64,000 nt of DNA from Luteimonas sp. S4-F44. GTDB lineage: Bacteria; Pseudomonadota; Gammaproteobacteria; Xanthomonadales; Xanthomonadaceae. Below, in pieces: positions 47,236 to 56,107 of the stretch. Both the position numbers and the translations under genes were made by a program. Location: NCBI RefSeq assembly GCF_022637415.1, contig NZ_CP093340.1, positions 744,001 through 808,000 of the forward strand, in the 5' to 3' direction. Position 1 is the first letter of the stretch; each line of letters starts with the position of its first letter. The notes under the pieces are model-generated. The model was not told where the DNA came from. It searched no databases and was given only the letters and a program-made list of their open reading frames with translations.

Positions 47236-49706
47236 TGGCTCAGGCCGGGAGTGATGGATTCATCGTCGTCGCTGTTGCGCAGCTCCGACGGCGGCACGAG
47301 ATAGAGGTCGTCACGGTAGTAGCCGAGAATAGCACGGCGCAGACGGCCCTCCGTGTCGGGGCCGGCCGAGCCCAGGCCCTTGAGTTCGACTTCGAACATG
47401 ATGGCGTTGTTCAGCTCGCCCTGGCGGTTGCGCAGGTAGCGCCGGCCGACGACGCGGGCCGCCAGGCAGCAGCTGTCCCACTGCACGCCGGCCACCGCTT
47501 CGAGCAACTGATTGTCGGCGAGCGAGTAGTAGTAGCGCCCGACTAGGCTCCAGGTTGGATTGATCGGATACAGGAACGACAGGTCGGCCTGCTCGATCAG
47601 GTCGCTGCGGCGGCGGTAGGCGAAGTTGACGATACCGTCGTCGCCGATCAGGTAGCGGGTGCGGACACTGGCCAGGTCCTCGCGGCGGAACTTCGGGTCC
47701 CACTGGTAGCCGGCGCTGATCGTCCAGCGGTCGTTGATCGCATAGGTCGAGTCGGCGACCCACGCCGAGCGTCCGCGCTCGATCTGGGTCTCGTTGCCGA
47801 CCATCACCCGCGAATCGTCCAGGTAGACGATCTGGCCCACGCTCGCGCTGAGCTTTTCCCGGCCGTCGGACTCGCGGATCAACCGCGTGCTCACCGCCAG
47901 CGTCACCTGGTTGGCGTCGGCCTGGCGGTCGGCGCCCGAGTAGCGGTTGTCACGGAACAGCTGGCCCCAGCCGAAGGTCAGTGGGCTGGTGTCGAACAGC
48001 GGCAGCGCCGACTGGTCGCGATAGGGCGAGTGCAGGTAGTAGATCCGCGGCTCGAGGGTATGCAGGTAGTCCTGGCCGCGGAACCGGGTGTTGCGGTCGA
48101 AGAACAGCCCGGCATCGAGCGAGGTGATCGGTTGGCTGCGGCTGGGCGCGGTGTCGCGCAGTTGGCCGAAGGCCGCCTGGTATTGGCCCTGCAGCGCGTC
48201 GGGGATCGGCTCACCGCCGATGCCCAGCGCGCTGCGCGCCCGCTGGTCGGCGATCGAGTCGGCCAGCTCCCGGTCCAGCCCGTAGGCGGTGTGCCGCCAG
48301 GCGAGGGTGGGACGCAGGAACCAGCTCGGGCCCTCGAGCGGCATCGAGATATAGGGCTTGAGGTCGACCCGACTGCCGCCAGGTTTGGCGACGTCGTCGA
48401 TGTGCGAGAACCGGGTCGCAGTAGCGTTGACGCCGGCAGTGAACCAGCGGCCGTACGGTCGTTCCCAGGTGAAGTAGGTGTGCGGCAGGCGGTTGTAGGG
48501 CAGGATCGACTCGGGCAGCGTGTAGTCGGTCAGCATCTGGTAGTCGGCCAGCACACCGGCGTTCCAGTAACCCTGCGGGCCCGATCGTCCCTGGCCGAAG
48601 ACACCGAGCTGGCTGATGCCGCTGATCGACGAGATGCCGTCGACATTGTTGCTGGAGTCTTCCAGATAGCGCGGGTCGCTCATCCAGGTCAGATTCGCGC
48701 GGGCCTGCCAGGTTGGATTGAGGTCGGCCGAGCCGCTGAAGCTCAGGAACCCGCGGTCGTCCTTGCGGCGGTTCTCGGCGATCGGTACCTGGGTCTGCTC
48801 GAGCTCGCGCTCGCGGCTGGCGAGCTTGTCGGACGGCAGGTAGGCCACGTCGAGCACGCCGCGGGTGGCGTCGGTCATGAACCGGAACTCGGTGCCCAGT
48901 TGCAGGCCGCGCTTGCTCATCCAGCGCGGCTCGAGCGTCATGTCGTAGTTCGGCGCCAGGTTGAGATAGATCGGCTGCGAATAGTCGAAGCCGTTGCGGC
49001 TGGATTGCGAGATCCGCGGATAGAGCAGGCCGGAGATACGGCGCTCGTCGATCGGGAAGCGGAACCAGGGGATGTACAGCACCGGTACCTTGCCCACGCG
49101 TAAGGTCGCGCTGCGGGCGGTGCCCATACCCAGGTCGGTGTCGACGTCGATCTGCCGGGCCTTGAGTTCCCACCAGCGGTCGCTTGGCGGGCAGGTCGAG
49201 TAGGTCGAGCCCAGCAGCGCACCCTGGGCGCCCTCCATGCGGATGTGGTCGGCGCCGCCGTTGCCGCGCCGGGCCGTGAGCTGGTAGCGCACGTTGTCCA
49301 TGCGGTAGGCCTCGGCCACGGTGTCGCCCTGCAGCTTGTCGGCGACCACCCGCATGCCGGCGTCCTGGTAGCGGACGTTGCCATCGGCCACGAAGGTGCC
49401 GTCTTCCTCGGAATAGTCGAGGTCGTCGGTCCCCAGGAACTGGTCGCCGCGGCGCAGCGTGACGTTGCCCGAGAACGTGCTGTTCTCGCCGGTGACGCCT
49501 TCGAAGGCATCGCCGTCGATGTCGGTGGGCTGTTTTTCGCGGTCTTCGACCGAGCCGACCGGCGCCTGGGCGTCGGCGAACGCCGGGACGGCATCCTCGA
49601 TCGGGCACAGCGCCCAGTAATTGGGGCGTGGCAGGTCGTCGGCCTGGGCCGTGAGCGACAGCGCGATGCAGAACGGAAGGGGCAGCAGGCGGAGGGCGGG
49701 GCGCAC
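47232..49706 (-). CDS. lptD: LPS-assembly outer-membrane protein LptD
   Basis: Beta-barrel translocon of 824 residues that inserts lipopolysaccharide into the outer leaflet with LptE. The signal peptide is about 22 residues. The OstA-like beta-jellyroll is at about 60-220, followed by a 26-strand barrel. Disulfide cysteines match the family: Cys34 in NYWALCPIE, a Cys in STCPPSDRWWEL and the adjacent pair in QWDSCCLAARVVGRRYL. Many aromatic-terminated strand patterns are visible, such as YLHTLEPRIYYLHSPYRDQS. Operon lptD-surA-pdxA-csaA-rsmA-apaG-apaH is standard for the class. Confidence 0.97.
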   Translation of the reverse strand: MRPALRLLPLPFCIALSLTAQADDLPRPNYWALCPIEDAVPAFADAQAPVGSVEDREKQPTDIDGDAFEGVTGENSTFSGNVTLRRGDQFLGTDDLDYSEEDGTFVADGNVRYQDAGMRVVADKLQGDTVAEAYRMDNVRYQLTARRGNGGADHIRMEGAQGALLGSTYSTCPPSDRWWELKARQIDVDTDLGMGTARSATLRVGKVPVLYIPWFRFPIDERRISGLLYPRISQSSRNGFDYSQPIYLNLAPNYDMTLEPRWMSKRGLQLGTEFRFMTDATRGVLDVAYLPSDKLASRERELEQTQVPIAENRRKDDRGFLSFSGSADLNPTWQARANLTWMSDPRYLEDSSNNVDGISSISGISQLGVFGQGRSGPQGYWNAGVLADYQMLTDYTLPESILPYNRLPHTYFTWERPYGRWFTAGVNATATRFSHIDDVAKPGGSRVDLKPYISMPLEGPSWFLRPTLAWRHTAYGLDRELADSIADQRARSALGIGGEPIPDALQGQYQAAFGQLRDTAPSRSQPITSLDAGLFFDRNTRFRGQDYLHTLEPRIYYLHSPYRDQSALPLFDTSPLTFGWGQLFRDNRYSGADRQADANQVTLAVSTRLIRESDGREKLSASVGQIVYLDDSRVMVGNETQIERGRSAWVADSTYAINDRWTISAGYQWDPKFRREDLASVRTRYLIGDDGIVNFAYRRRSDLIEQADLSFLYPINPTWSLVGRYYYSLADNQLLEAVAGVQWDSCCLAARVVGRRYLRNRQGELNNAIMFEVELKGLGSAGPDTEGRLRRAILGYYRDDLYLVPPSELRNSDDDESITPGLSQ

Positions 49707-49811
49707 GGTCGATCCGTTCGGCCAAAACGGGCGCCAGCATGCCGCATCCCTTGTGCAGCGGCAATGCAGCCCCTCGGCCTTCCGTTCACGTCCGCCGGCG
49801 CGGCCGGGCGC

Positions 49812-50762
49812 TCAGCTGGTCAGGGCCTGAAGGTGCGCGACGGCGCACTCGCGCAGGGCCTGCAGGTCGTAGCCGCCCTCGAGCATCGACACCAGGCGCC
49901 CCTCGGCATGGCGGTCGGCCAGCACGACCAGTTCGCGGGTCAGCCAGGCGAAGTCCTCGGCCTCGAGCTCGAGTTGGGCCAGCGGATCGAGGCGATGGGC
50001 GTCGAAGCCGGCCGACACCAGCACCAGTTGGGGGGCGAACGCGTCGATCTCCGGCAGGATCCGCTCCCGCCAGGCCTCGCAGAAGCGGGCACTACCGGTG
50101 CCTGGCGCCAGCGGGATGTTGACGATGTTGCCGACCCCCCGCTCGCGGCGCAGGCCGGTATCGGGGAACAGCGGCAACTGGTGCGAGCTCAGGTACTGCA
50201 CCCGCGGCTCCTGCTCGAAGATCGCCTGGGTGCCGTTGCCGTGGTGCACGTCGAAATCGACGATCGACACCCGCATCAGCCCGTAGCGCTCCAGCGCATG
50301 GGCCGCGGCGACGGCGATGTTGTTGAATAGGCAAAAGCCCATCGCGATGTCGGCGGTGGCGTGGTGGCCGGGCGGGCGCACGGCGCAGAACGCCCGGCGC
50401 AGCTCGCCGTTGCAGACCAGATCGACCGCGGCGACGCCCGCGCCAGCAGCATGCAGCGCGGCCTGCGCCGAGCCGGGCGACAGTACGGTGTCGGCGTCCA
50501 GCGGGATGCGTCCGGTCGGCTGCGATTCGAGCACCGTCTGCAGCAGGGTCTCGTCGTGCACCCGCAGCAGTTGCCCCCGGGTGGCGGCCGGGGCCTGGCG
50601 CAGATCGAGGTCGGGGAACGCGGCCCGCAGCGCCTCGATCACCGCGGCCAGCCGCTGCGGCCGCTCGGCGTGGTCGGGGCCGGTGTCGTGGTCGAGGCAA
50701 GCGGCGTGCGAGAACACCGGCACCTGCCGGTCGTCGCCGCCGAAGCCGATCGGATGGTGCAT
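49812..50762 (-). CDS. HDAC-family (class II-like) deacetylase
   Basis: Arginase-fold zinc amidohydrolase of 316 residues from ATG 50762 (MHHPIGFGGDDRQVP). Signature residues are present: HAACLDHDTGPDHAERPQRL, the charge-relay RPPGHHATADIAMGFCLFNN, zinc ligands in DFDVHHGNGTQAIF and LVSAGFDAHRLDPLAQL, and EGGYDLQAL near the end. Relatives include AcuC-like and acetylpolyamine amidohydrolases; the substrate cannot be read from sequence. It is one base downstream of the PduO gene and 105 bases upstream of lptD on the same strand. Confidence 0.94.
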   Translation of the reverse strand: MHHPIGFGGDDRQVPVFSHAACLDHDTGPDHAERPQRLAAVIEALRAAFPDLDLRQAPAATRGQLLRVHDETLLQTVLESQPTGRIPLDADTVLSPGSAQAALHAAGAGVAAVDLVCNGELRRAFCAVRPPGHHATADIAMGFCLFNNIAVAAAHALERYGLMRVSIVDFDVHHGNGTQAIFEQEPRVQYLSSHQLPLFPDTGLRRERGVGNIVNIPLAPGTGSARFCEAWRERILPEIDAFAPQLVLVSAGFDAHRLDPLAQLELEAEDFAWLTRELVVLADRHAEGRLVSMLEGGYDLQALRECAVAHLQALTS

Positions 50763-50763
50763 G

Positions 50764-51315
50764 TCAGGCGCGCCGCCGGGGCTGCCACAGCACCTCGCCG
50801 TGGCCGTCGCCGCGGGCGAGCACCCGGGCCAGCACGAACAGCAGGTCGGACAGGCGGTTGAGGTAGCGCAGCGCCTGCGGCCGGACCGTCTCCACGCGCG
50901 ACAGCGCGACGGCCTCGCGCTCGGCGCGGCGCACGATAGTGCGGACGAGATGGCAGCGCGCCGCAGCCTCGCCGCCGCCGGGCAGGATGAAGTCGCGCAG
51001 CGGCGGCAATGCGGCGTTGTGGCGGTCCAACTGCGCCTCCAGGTCCGCGACGTCCGCATCCTCGATCGCGGCGTGGCCGGGGATGCACAGCTCGCCGCCC
51101 AGGTCGAACAGCCGGTGCTGGAGCGCGGTCAGCAGCGCGCGCACGTCCTCGGGCAGCGGCGTGGCGAGCAGCAGGCCGAGGGCCGAATTCGCCTCGTCGA
51201 CAGTACCGTAGGCCGTTACCCGCAGCGCGTCCTTGCCGGTCCGGCTGCCGTCGCCCAGGCCGGTCGAGCCATCGTCGCCGGTGCGGGTGTAGATCCTGGA
51301 GAGGCGATGGCCCAT
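50764..51315 (-). CDS. Cob(I)alamin adenosyltransferase, PduO type
   Basis: ATP:corrinoid adenosyltransferase of 183 residues. Start ATG 51315 (MGHRLSRIYTRTGDDGSTGLGDGSR) is set by the family N-terminus, which holds the ATP-binding segment. Further motifs: AYGTVDEANSALGLL, LFDLGGELCIPG, FILPGGGEAAARCHLVRTIVRRAERE and LNRLSDLLFVLAR. It makes adenosylcobalamin for B12-dependent enzymes; no such enzyme or corrin biosynthesis gene is in this window. The upstream gene, eight bases away, encodes a polytopic membrane protein that could share the pathway. Confidence 0.95.
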   Translation of the reverse strand: MGHRLSRIYTRTGDDGSTGLGDGSRTGKDALRVTAYGTVDEANSALGLLLATPLPEDVRALLTALQHRLFDLGGELCIPGHAAIEDADVADLEAQLDRHNAALPPLRDFILPGGGEAAARCHLVRTIVRRAEREAVALSRVETVRPQALRYLNRLSDLLFVLARVLARGDGHGEVLWQPRRRA

Positions 51316-51322
51316 CGCGTGC

Positions 51323-51910
51323 TCAGTCGGCGCCCAGCGCGCGGGCCGTCGCGGACCGCGGCACGACGCGCGCCAGCACCAGGTGGGCCATGATTGCGGC
51401 ACCGACATAGAGGGTGGTCGTCCACAAATAGGCCGGCAACCAGTCGGTGTAGTTCTTCCACCAGCCGGCCAGGGTCGGCGCCATGACGCTATCGCTGATC
51501 CAGTAGAAGCTGCCTTGCGCCACCAGGTGGCAGAGCGCGACCGACACGATCAGCGCGGCTGCGAACCTGGCTAGCGCCACAGCGGCACGTCCACCGCGGT
51601 ATCCGCGTAGCCAGGCCCCGCCCATCCACAGCGCGAAATGCGCCGGGATCAGGCACCAATAGGCCGGCGATACGCAGTAGTGCTGCCAGAACGACAGGCC
51701 CTGGGCCTGGATGACGAGGGCATCGATCGCCACCGCCAGGACCATCAGCGCCGGAAATGCCAGACGTGTCCAAGGCCGCAAGTAGAGGCCGCCGAGGAAG
51801 AACACCGCCCAGGAGGCATCGGGAACCGCTGCGAAATGGTGCACGCGGGTTGCGGCCATCAGCAGGGCCAGCGAGGCGAGGATCGTGGCGCGGCGGGCGG
51901 TGGCGGACAT
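51323..51910 (-). CDS. Polytopic membrane protein next to the corrinoid adenosyltransferase
   Basis: Protein of 195 residues with about six hydrophobic helices. ATG 51910 (MSATARRATILASLALLMAATRVHHF) is preferred; an ATG at 51946 would add 12 residues. Distinctive segments are ATRVHHFAAVPDASWAVFFLGGLYLR in the first loop/helix, LSFWQHYCVSPAYWCLIPAHFALWMGG in the middle and WKNYTDWLPAYLWTTTLYVG near the end. No ATPase or known transporter motif is seen. The size and topology resemble ECF-type substrate-binding (S) components. Eight bases separate it from the PduO gene, suggesting a corrinoid-related role, an inference only. Confidence 0.8.
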   Translation of the reverse strand: MSATARRATILASLALLMAATRVHHFAAVPDASWAVFFLGGLYLRPWTRLAFPALMVLAVAIDALVIQAQGLSFWQHYCVSPAYWCLIPAHFALWMGGAWLRGYRGGRAAVALARFAAALIVSVALCHLVAQGSFYWISDSVMAPTLAGWWKNYTDWLPAYLWTTTLYVGAAIMAHLVLARVVPRSATARALGAD

Positions 51911-52010
51911 GCTGCGGCTCCCGGCGGAGACGGATGAGACGGGCATTCTATCGGAGCGTCGGTCAGGCGGCGTGGCACGGCATACCGGGCCGAACGCTTA
52001 TCATCACGCC

Positions 52011-53219
52011 ATGAACCATGCACATCAGGTCCTGATCGTCGGTGGCGGGCTGGTCGGTGCCAGTCTGGCGATCGCACTCGATCGCGCCGGCGTCGACACC
52101 GGGCTGGTCGAGGCGACGCCGCCCGAGTCGATGCCGGCGGTGTTCGACGAGCGGAATCTCAGCTTCGCCGAGGCCACGGTCAACGCGCTGACCGCGCTGG
52201 GCGTGCTGCAGAAACTGCAGATGCCGCCGGGCCCGATCCGCCGCATCCATGTCAGCCGCCAGGGCGATTTCGGCCGTCTGCGGCTGGACGCCGCCGACTA
52301 CGGTCGCGAGCAGTTCGGGCAGGTCGTCGTCGCACGCGATTTCGGTCAGGCGCTGGAGTCGCGGCTGGGCGAGCTGTCGCGTCTGATCCGCTATCGGCCC
52401 GCGCGTTTCGTCGGGCTGGAGCCGGAGATCGACGGCCGGCGCATCGCGCGCATCGCGGGCAGTGAAGGCGAGCAGCGGATCGGCGCGGCCCTGGTCGTTG
52501 CCGCCGATGGCACGGCGTCCGCCGTCCGCGCGGCATTGGGCATCGACACCCAGGCGCACGACTATTGCCAGGACCTGTTCGTCGCGCGACTGCGCACGGC
52601 GCGGGCGCCGGACGGCAGCGCGTTCGAACGCCTGACCGACGCCGGCCCGACCGCGCTGCTGCCGCGTGGAGATCGCCACTACGGTCTGGTGCACGGCGTC
52701 GATCGTGACGCCGCCGACGCGGTCGCCGCCCTCGACGACGCTGCGTTCCTGACCCGCGTGCAAACGGCATTCGGCTGGCGCGCGGGCCGGTTCGACGCCG
52801 TCGGCCCGCGGAGCCGCTACCCGCTGCGCCGTGTCGTCGCCGAGCGCACCACCGCCGCACGCGCGGTGCTGGTCGGCAATGCGGCGCAGACGCTGCATCC
52901 GATCGGCGCGCAGGGCTTCAACCTCGGGCTGCGCGATGCGCTGACCCTGGCCGAACTGGTCGCCGACGGCGGCGATCCCGGCGCGCCGGCGTTGCTGGCG
53001 GCCTGGGCGGCGCGCCGGCATGAGGACCGCACACGCACGCTGGCCTTCTCCGACGGCCTGGCGCGGCTGACCGCCAACCCGTCGCCGCTGCTGCGCCCGC
53101 TGCGCAGTGCCGGGCTGCTGGCGCTCAATGCCGATCGCGGCCTGCAGGCGATGCTCGCCGGCGGCGCAATGGGCTACCGCGGCGACGTGCCGGCGCTGTG
53201 CCGAGGGGCCAGAGCATGA
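52011..53219 (+). CDS. ubiH: UbiH-type FAD-dependent ubiquinone hydroxylase
   Basis: Flavoprotein monooxygenase of 402 residues. ATG 52011 gives MNHAHQVLIVGGGLVGASLAIALDRAG, the dinucleotide-binding fold. The DG-type motif is ALVVAADGTASAVRAALGI and the second FAD motif is VLVGNAAQTLHPIGAQGFNLGLRDALTLAE. The family member that hydroxylates C1 of the octaprenyl ring (2-octaprenyl-6-methoxyphenol hydroxylase) is the best guess, since a UbiI-like partner follows with an ATGA overlap. The divergent promoter region is about 100 bases. Confidence 0.92.
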   Translation: MNHAHQVLIVGGGLVGASLAIALDRAGVDTGLVEATPPESMPAVFDERNLSFAEATVNALTALGVLQKLQMPPGPIRRIHVSRQGDFGRLRLDAADYGREQFGQVVVARDFGQALESRLGELSRLIRYRPARFVGLEPEIDGRRIARIAGSEGEQRIGAALVVAADGTASAVRAALGIDTQAHDYCQDLFVARLRTARAPDGSAFERLTDAGPTALLPRGDRHYGLVHGVDRDAADAVAALDDAAFLTRVQTAFGWRAGRFDAVGPRSRYPLRRVVAERTTAARAVLVGNAAQTLHPIGAQGFNLGLRDALTLAELVADGGDPGAPALLAAWAARRHEDRTRTLAFSDGLARLTANPSPLLRPLRSAGLLALNADRGLQAMLAGGAMGYRGDVPALCRGARA

Positions 53220-54394
53220 GCCGGCGCGGCGTCCGCGACGTCGTGGTCGTCGGCGGTGGTGTGGTCGGCGCGGCCTGTGCGCTGGCGCTCGCCGGCCAGG
53301 ACCTGGACGTGGTGCTGGTCGAGGCCAGGCCGCCGGCCGGCTGGACGCCGGCCGACCCGGACCTGCGCGTCTATGCATTCGCGCACGACAACGCGCGGCT
53401 GCTGGCGCAGGTCGGCGCTTGGGACGCGGTGCGCGCCGCACGCGCGCATCCCTACCGGCGCATGCGGGTCTGGGACGCTGGCGGTGGCAGCGAACTGGTC
53501 TTCGACGCCGATACGCTGGGCATGCGCGAGCTGGGCTGGATCATCGAGCACGGTCTGCTGGTGGATCGGCTCTGGGCGCGGCTGGCCGCAGCCGGGGTCG
53601 AGGTGCGCAGCCCGGCGACGGTCGAGGCGCTGGACACGGCCGCAGGCTCGGTCGCGCTGCGGCTGGCCGACGGCCCCCGGATCGAGGCGCGATTGGCGAT
53701 CGCCGCCGACGGCGCCGGCTCGGCACTTCGCCGCCTGGCCGGGATCGGTGCGCAGGCCCACGACTACGGCCAGAGCGGCGTGGTGGGATATGTGCGCGGC
53801 GAGCAGCCGCACGAGGACACGGCCTGGCAGCGCTTCCTGCCGACCGGCCCGCTGGCGCTGCTGCCCTGCGGCGACGGCAGCTGTTCGATCGTCTGGACCT
53901 TGCCGGCCGACGAGGCCGCGCGCGTGCGCAGCCTGGACGATGCCGCGTTCGCCGACGCGCTGACGCGCGCCGCGGAAGGGCGCTTCGGGCGGCTGACGCC
54001 GGTCTCGGCGCGGGCGGCGTTTCCGCTGCGTCGCCAATTGGTCGACAGCCAGCACGCCGGGCGCGTGCTGGTGGTCGGCGATGCCGCGCATGTGGTCCAT
54101 CCGTTGGCCGGGCAGGGCGTGAATCTGGGACTGCGCGATGTGGCCGGCCTGGCGGAGACGGTGGCGCAGGCCCGCCGCCGTGGCGCGGTCTGGGACGCGC
54201 CGCACCGGCTGGCGCGCTGGGCACGTACCCGGCGCAGCGACAACACCGTCGCGGCCTACGCGTTCGACACCATCAACCGCGTCTATTCGACCGACGCGCT
54301 GGCACCGACGCTGCTGCGCAGCCATGCGCTGGGCATCGCGCAGGCGCTGCCGCCGCTGCGCAAGCTGCTGTGGGCGCGCGCCGCCGGTCGCTGA
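53216..54394 (+). CDS. ubiI: UbiI/VisC-type FAD-dependent ubiquinone hydroxylase
   Basis: Second UbiH/F/I-family monooxygenase, 392 residues, from ATG 53216 overlapping the ubiH stop. FAD motifs: VVVVGGGVVGAACALALAGQ, LAIAADGAGSALRRLAGIGAQAHDYGQSGVVG and VLVVGDAAHVVHPLAGQGVNLGLRDVAGLAE. Tandem ubiH-ubiI is usual in gammaproteobacteria, where the two act on different ring carbons. Which ring position each protein here modifies is inferred from order, not proved. The last 25 bases are shared with a small membrane ORF in another frame. Confidence 0.88.
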   Translation: MSRRGVRDVVVVGGGVVGAACALALAGQDLDVVLVEARPPAGWTPADPDLRVYAFAHDNARLLAQVGAWDAVRAARAHPYRRMRVWDAGGGSELVFDADTLGMRELGWIIEHGLLVDRLWARLAAAGVEVRSPATVEALDTAAGSVALRLADGPRIEARLAIAADGAGSALRRLAGIGAQAHDYGQSGVVGYVRGEQPHEDTAWQRFLPTGPLALLPCGDGSCSIVWTLPADEAARVRSLDDAAFADALTRAAEGRFGRLTPVSARAAFPLRRQLVDSQHAGRVLVVGDAAHVVHPLAGQGVNLGLRDVAGLAETVAQARRRGAVWDAPHRLARWARTRRSDNTVAAYAFDTINRVYSTDALAPTLLRSHALGIAQALPPLRKLLWARAAGR

Positions 54395-54705
54395 GCCGGC
54401 GCGGCGTCGCCTGCCTGCGGACGGCGACCTGCGCGGCCGCGTGGCTGGGCGCGGGGCCTGCGCGCGCGCTGCAGCAATGTCCTGCGATCAGCGACGACGC
54501 GGGCCTGTTCGTGTTTCTCGGGGGCGCCTGCCTCGTGCTGGCGGTCGTCGTCGGCAGTGCGGTGCCCTGGATGACGTTCCGCAGGCTCCGCGGGCGGCGG
54601 GCCGCCGTGGTCGCCTTCGGGATGCTGCTGGCGATCGTCGCGATGCTGGCGATCTGGGTCGCGGGCATCTGGGTCTGGGGCGCCTGGGCGGTCATGCGCT
54701 GCTGA
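54370..54705 (+). CDS. Small membrane protein overlapping the ubiI 3' end
   Basis: Putative protein of 111 residues from a GTG at 54370, 25 bases inside ubiI. No ATG exists in frame upstream of the first hydrophobic part. It shows an Arg-rich n-region and a signal-like stretch (CLRTATCAAAWLGAGPARA), then LQQCPAISDD, a helix LFVFLGGACLVLAVVVGSAVPW, an Arg-rich loop RRLRGRRAA, and a last helix VVAFGMLLAIVAMLAIWVAGIWVWGAWAVM. Base composition after 54394 stays coding-like, and the region would otherwise be a 330-base gap. No homologous family is recognised. The non-standard start and overlap keep confidence moderate. Confidence 0.55.
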   Translation: MGARRRSLSRRGVACLRTATCAAAWLGAGPARALQQCPAISDDAGLFVFLGGACLVLAVVVGSAVPWMTFRRLRGRRAAVVAFGMLLAIVAMLAIWVAGIWVWGAWAVMRC

Positions 54706-54727
54706 CTGGGCGATACCCGTTGTCGCG

Positions 54728-55714
54728 TCAGTCCGCCGGGGCGTGCGCCTTGCCCGTCCGCAGGCGGCGGATGCCCGACATCACCGCGACCGCCAAACCG
54801 CCGGCGACCACACCTACGACTGCGTTGATCAGCGTTGGCACCAACGCGCCGAGCACGGTTCCGACGGTCGGCAATGCGCCCAGGCCGGTCGCCGCTTCTT
54901 TGATCCAGGTCGACAGGTCGTGGAAGGCGTGGGTGATGATGCCGCCACCGACCAGGAACATCGCCGCGGTGCCGACGATCGCCAGGCCCTTCATCAACCA
55001 GGGCGCGGCGCGCAGGATCGCGCGGCCTGCCGCCTGCGCCGCTGCCGAGGTGCGGCGGGTCAGCGCCAGGCCGGCGTCGTCGAGCTTGACGATGCCCGCG
55101 ACCAGGCCGTAGACCCCGGCGGTCACCAGCGCCGAGATGCCGACGAGCACGCCCAACTGGGTCGCGAACGGCTGACCGGCGACCGTGCCCAGGGCGATCG
55201 CGATGATTTCGGCCGACAGGATCAGGTCGGTGCGCACCGCGCCGCGGATCTTCTCGCGCTCGAACGCCACCGGATCGACATCGGCCGCGGCCAGTGCCGC
55301 GGTCCGTGCGGGTTTGTCGGCATCGTCGCGCGCGCGGTGCACGAGCTTGTGCAGGACCTTCTCGAAGCCCTCGTAGCACAGGAACAGCCCGCCGGCCATC
55401 AACAGCGGGGTGACCAGCCACGGCAGCCAGGCGCTGATCGCCAGCGCGCCGGGCACCAGGATCAGCTTGTTGCGCGCCGAGCCCTTGGCGACCGCCCAGA
55501 CCACCGGCAGTTCGCGATCGGCCTGCACCCCGGTGACCTGCTGCGCGTTGAGCGCTAGATCGTCGCCGAGCACGCCTGCGGTCTTGCGCGCGGCGACCTT
55601 GGTCATCAACGCGACGTCGTCGAGCACGGTGGCGATGTCGTCGAGCAGGGTCAGCAGGCTAAAGGCCATCGCCAGGACGCCGAAAAAGGAAGGTCGGCGC
55701 GCAGTATCCGTCAA
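54728..55714 (-). CDS. yedI: DUF808-family membrane protein YedI
   Basis: Inner-membrane protein of 328 residues with several helices. Family hallmarks: SFFGVLAMAFSLLTLLDDIATVLDDVALMTKVAARKTAGVLGDDLALNAQQVTG at the N-terminus, ARNKLILVPGALAISAWLPWLVTPLLMAGGLFLCYEGFEKVLH, and FEREKIRGAVRTDLILSAEIIAIALG. Function in E. coli is unknown. It is the last gene of a minus-strand series from glnS and is convergent with the small membrane ORF, 22 bases away. Confidence 0.96.
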   Translation of the reverse strand: MTDTARRPSFFGVLAMAFSLLTLLDDIATVLDDVALMTKVAARKTAGVLGDDLALNAQQVTGVQADRELPVVWAVAKGSARNKLILVPGALAISAWLPWLVTPLLMAGGLFLCYEGFEKVLHKLVHRARDDADKPARTAALAAADVDPVAFEREKIRGAVRTDLILSAEIIAIALGTVAGQPFATQLGVLVGISALVTAGVYGLVAGIVKLDDAGLALTRRTSAAAQAAGRAILRAAPWLMKGLAIVGTAAMFLVGGGIITHAFHDLSTWIKEAATGLGALPTVGTVLGALVPTLINAVVGVVAGGLAVAVMSGIRRLRTGKAHAPAD

Positions 55715-55747
55715 CGCGGTGAGCGCGCAATCACGCGCTCGGGGACG

Positions 55748-56086
55748 TCACCGGGCCAGTGCGTAGGCGGCGAGCGCGAAGGCCAGCGCCGCGGCGGTCG
55801 CGGCGGCCACGGCCAGCCGGTTGGACAGCACCAGCCGGCGCTCCAGGCGCTCGGCGCCCAGTTGCAGCACCTCGATGGTCTTCTGCATGTCGGCGGCGAG
55901 CTTGGCGATCGAGTCGGCGTTCTGGCTCGCCGCGTCCTGCAGTTCGCCGATCTGCGCGTCGATCACATCGAGCCGCCGCTGCTGGCCGAGGTCGGCCTGG
56001 GGCGGCGTGCGGGTGAAGATCGGCCGTGCCAGCCGCACGATCTCGGGCAGGTAGGGGGCGACGGCGGTGATCCAGCCTGCGGCCAT
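55748..56086 (-). CDS. Small coiled-coil protein with a C-terminal membrane helix
   Basis: Protein of 112 residues. A hydrophobic N-terminal stretch (AAGWITAVAPYLPEIVRLARPIF) is followed by a heptad-like coiled coil of about 45 residues (DVIDAQIGELQDAASQNADSIAKLAADMQKTIEVLQ) and a terminal membrane helix (LAVAAATAAALAFALAAYAL). The design suggests a tail-anchored scaffold. It lies 33 bases upstream of yedI and 21 bases after rlmM, so all three are probably co-transcribed. I do not recognise a named family. Confidence 0.75.
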   Translation of the reverse strand: MAAGWITAVAPYLPEIVRLARPIFTRTPPQADLGQQRRLDVIDAQIGELQDAASQNADSIAKLAADMQKTIEVLQLGAERLERRLVLSNRLAVAAATAAALAFALAAYALAR

Positions 56087-56107
56087 GGGGTGTCCTCCGG
56101 TGCGCGT

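Noticed and set aside
45682..47304. 540-codon plus-strand frame opposite surA
   Set aside because: SurA has signal peptide, two parvulin domains and operon context; the antisense product is low-complexity.
51911..52010. Possible cobalamin riboswitch upstream of the pduO-linked membrane gene
   Set aside because: The spacer is about 100 bases, too short, and no B12-box-like GCCACTG element is present.
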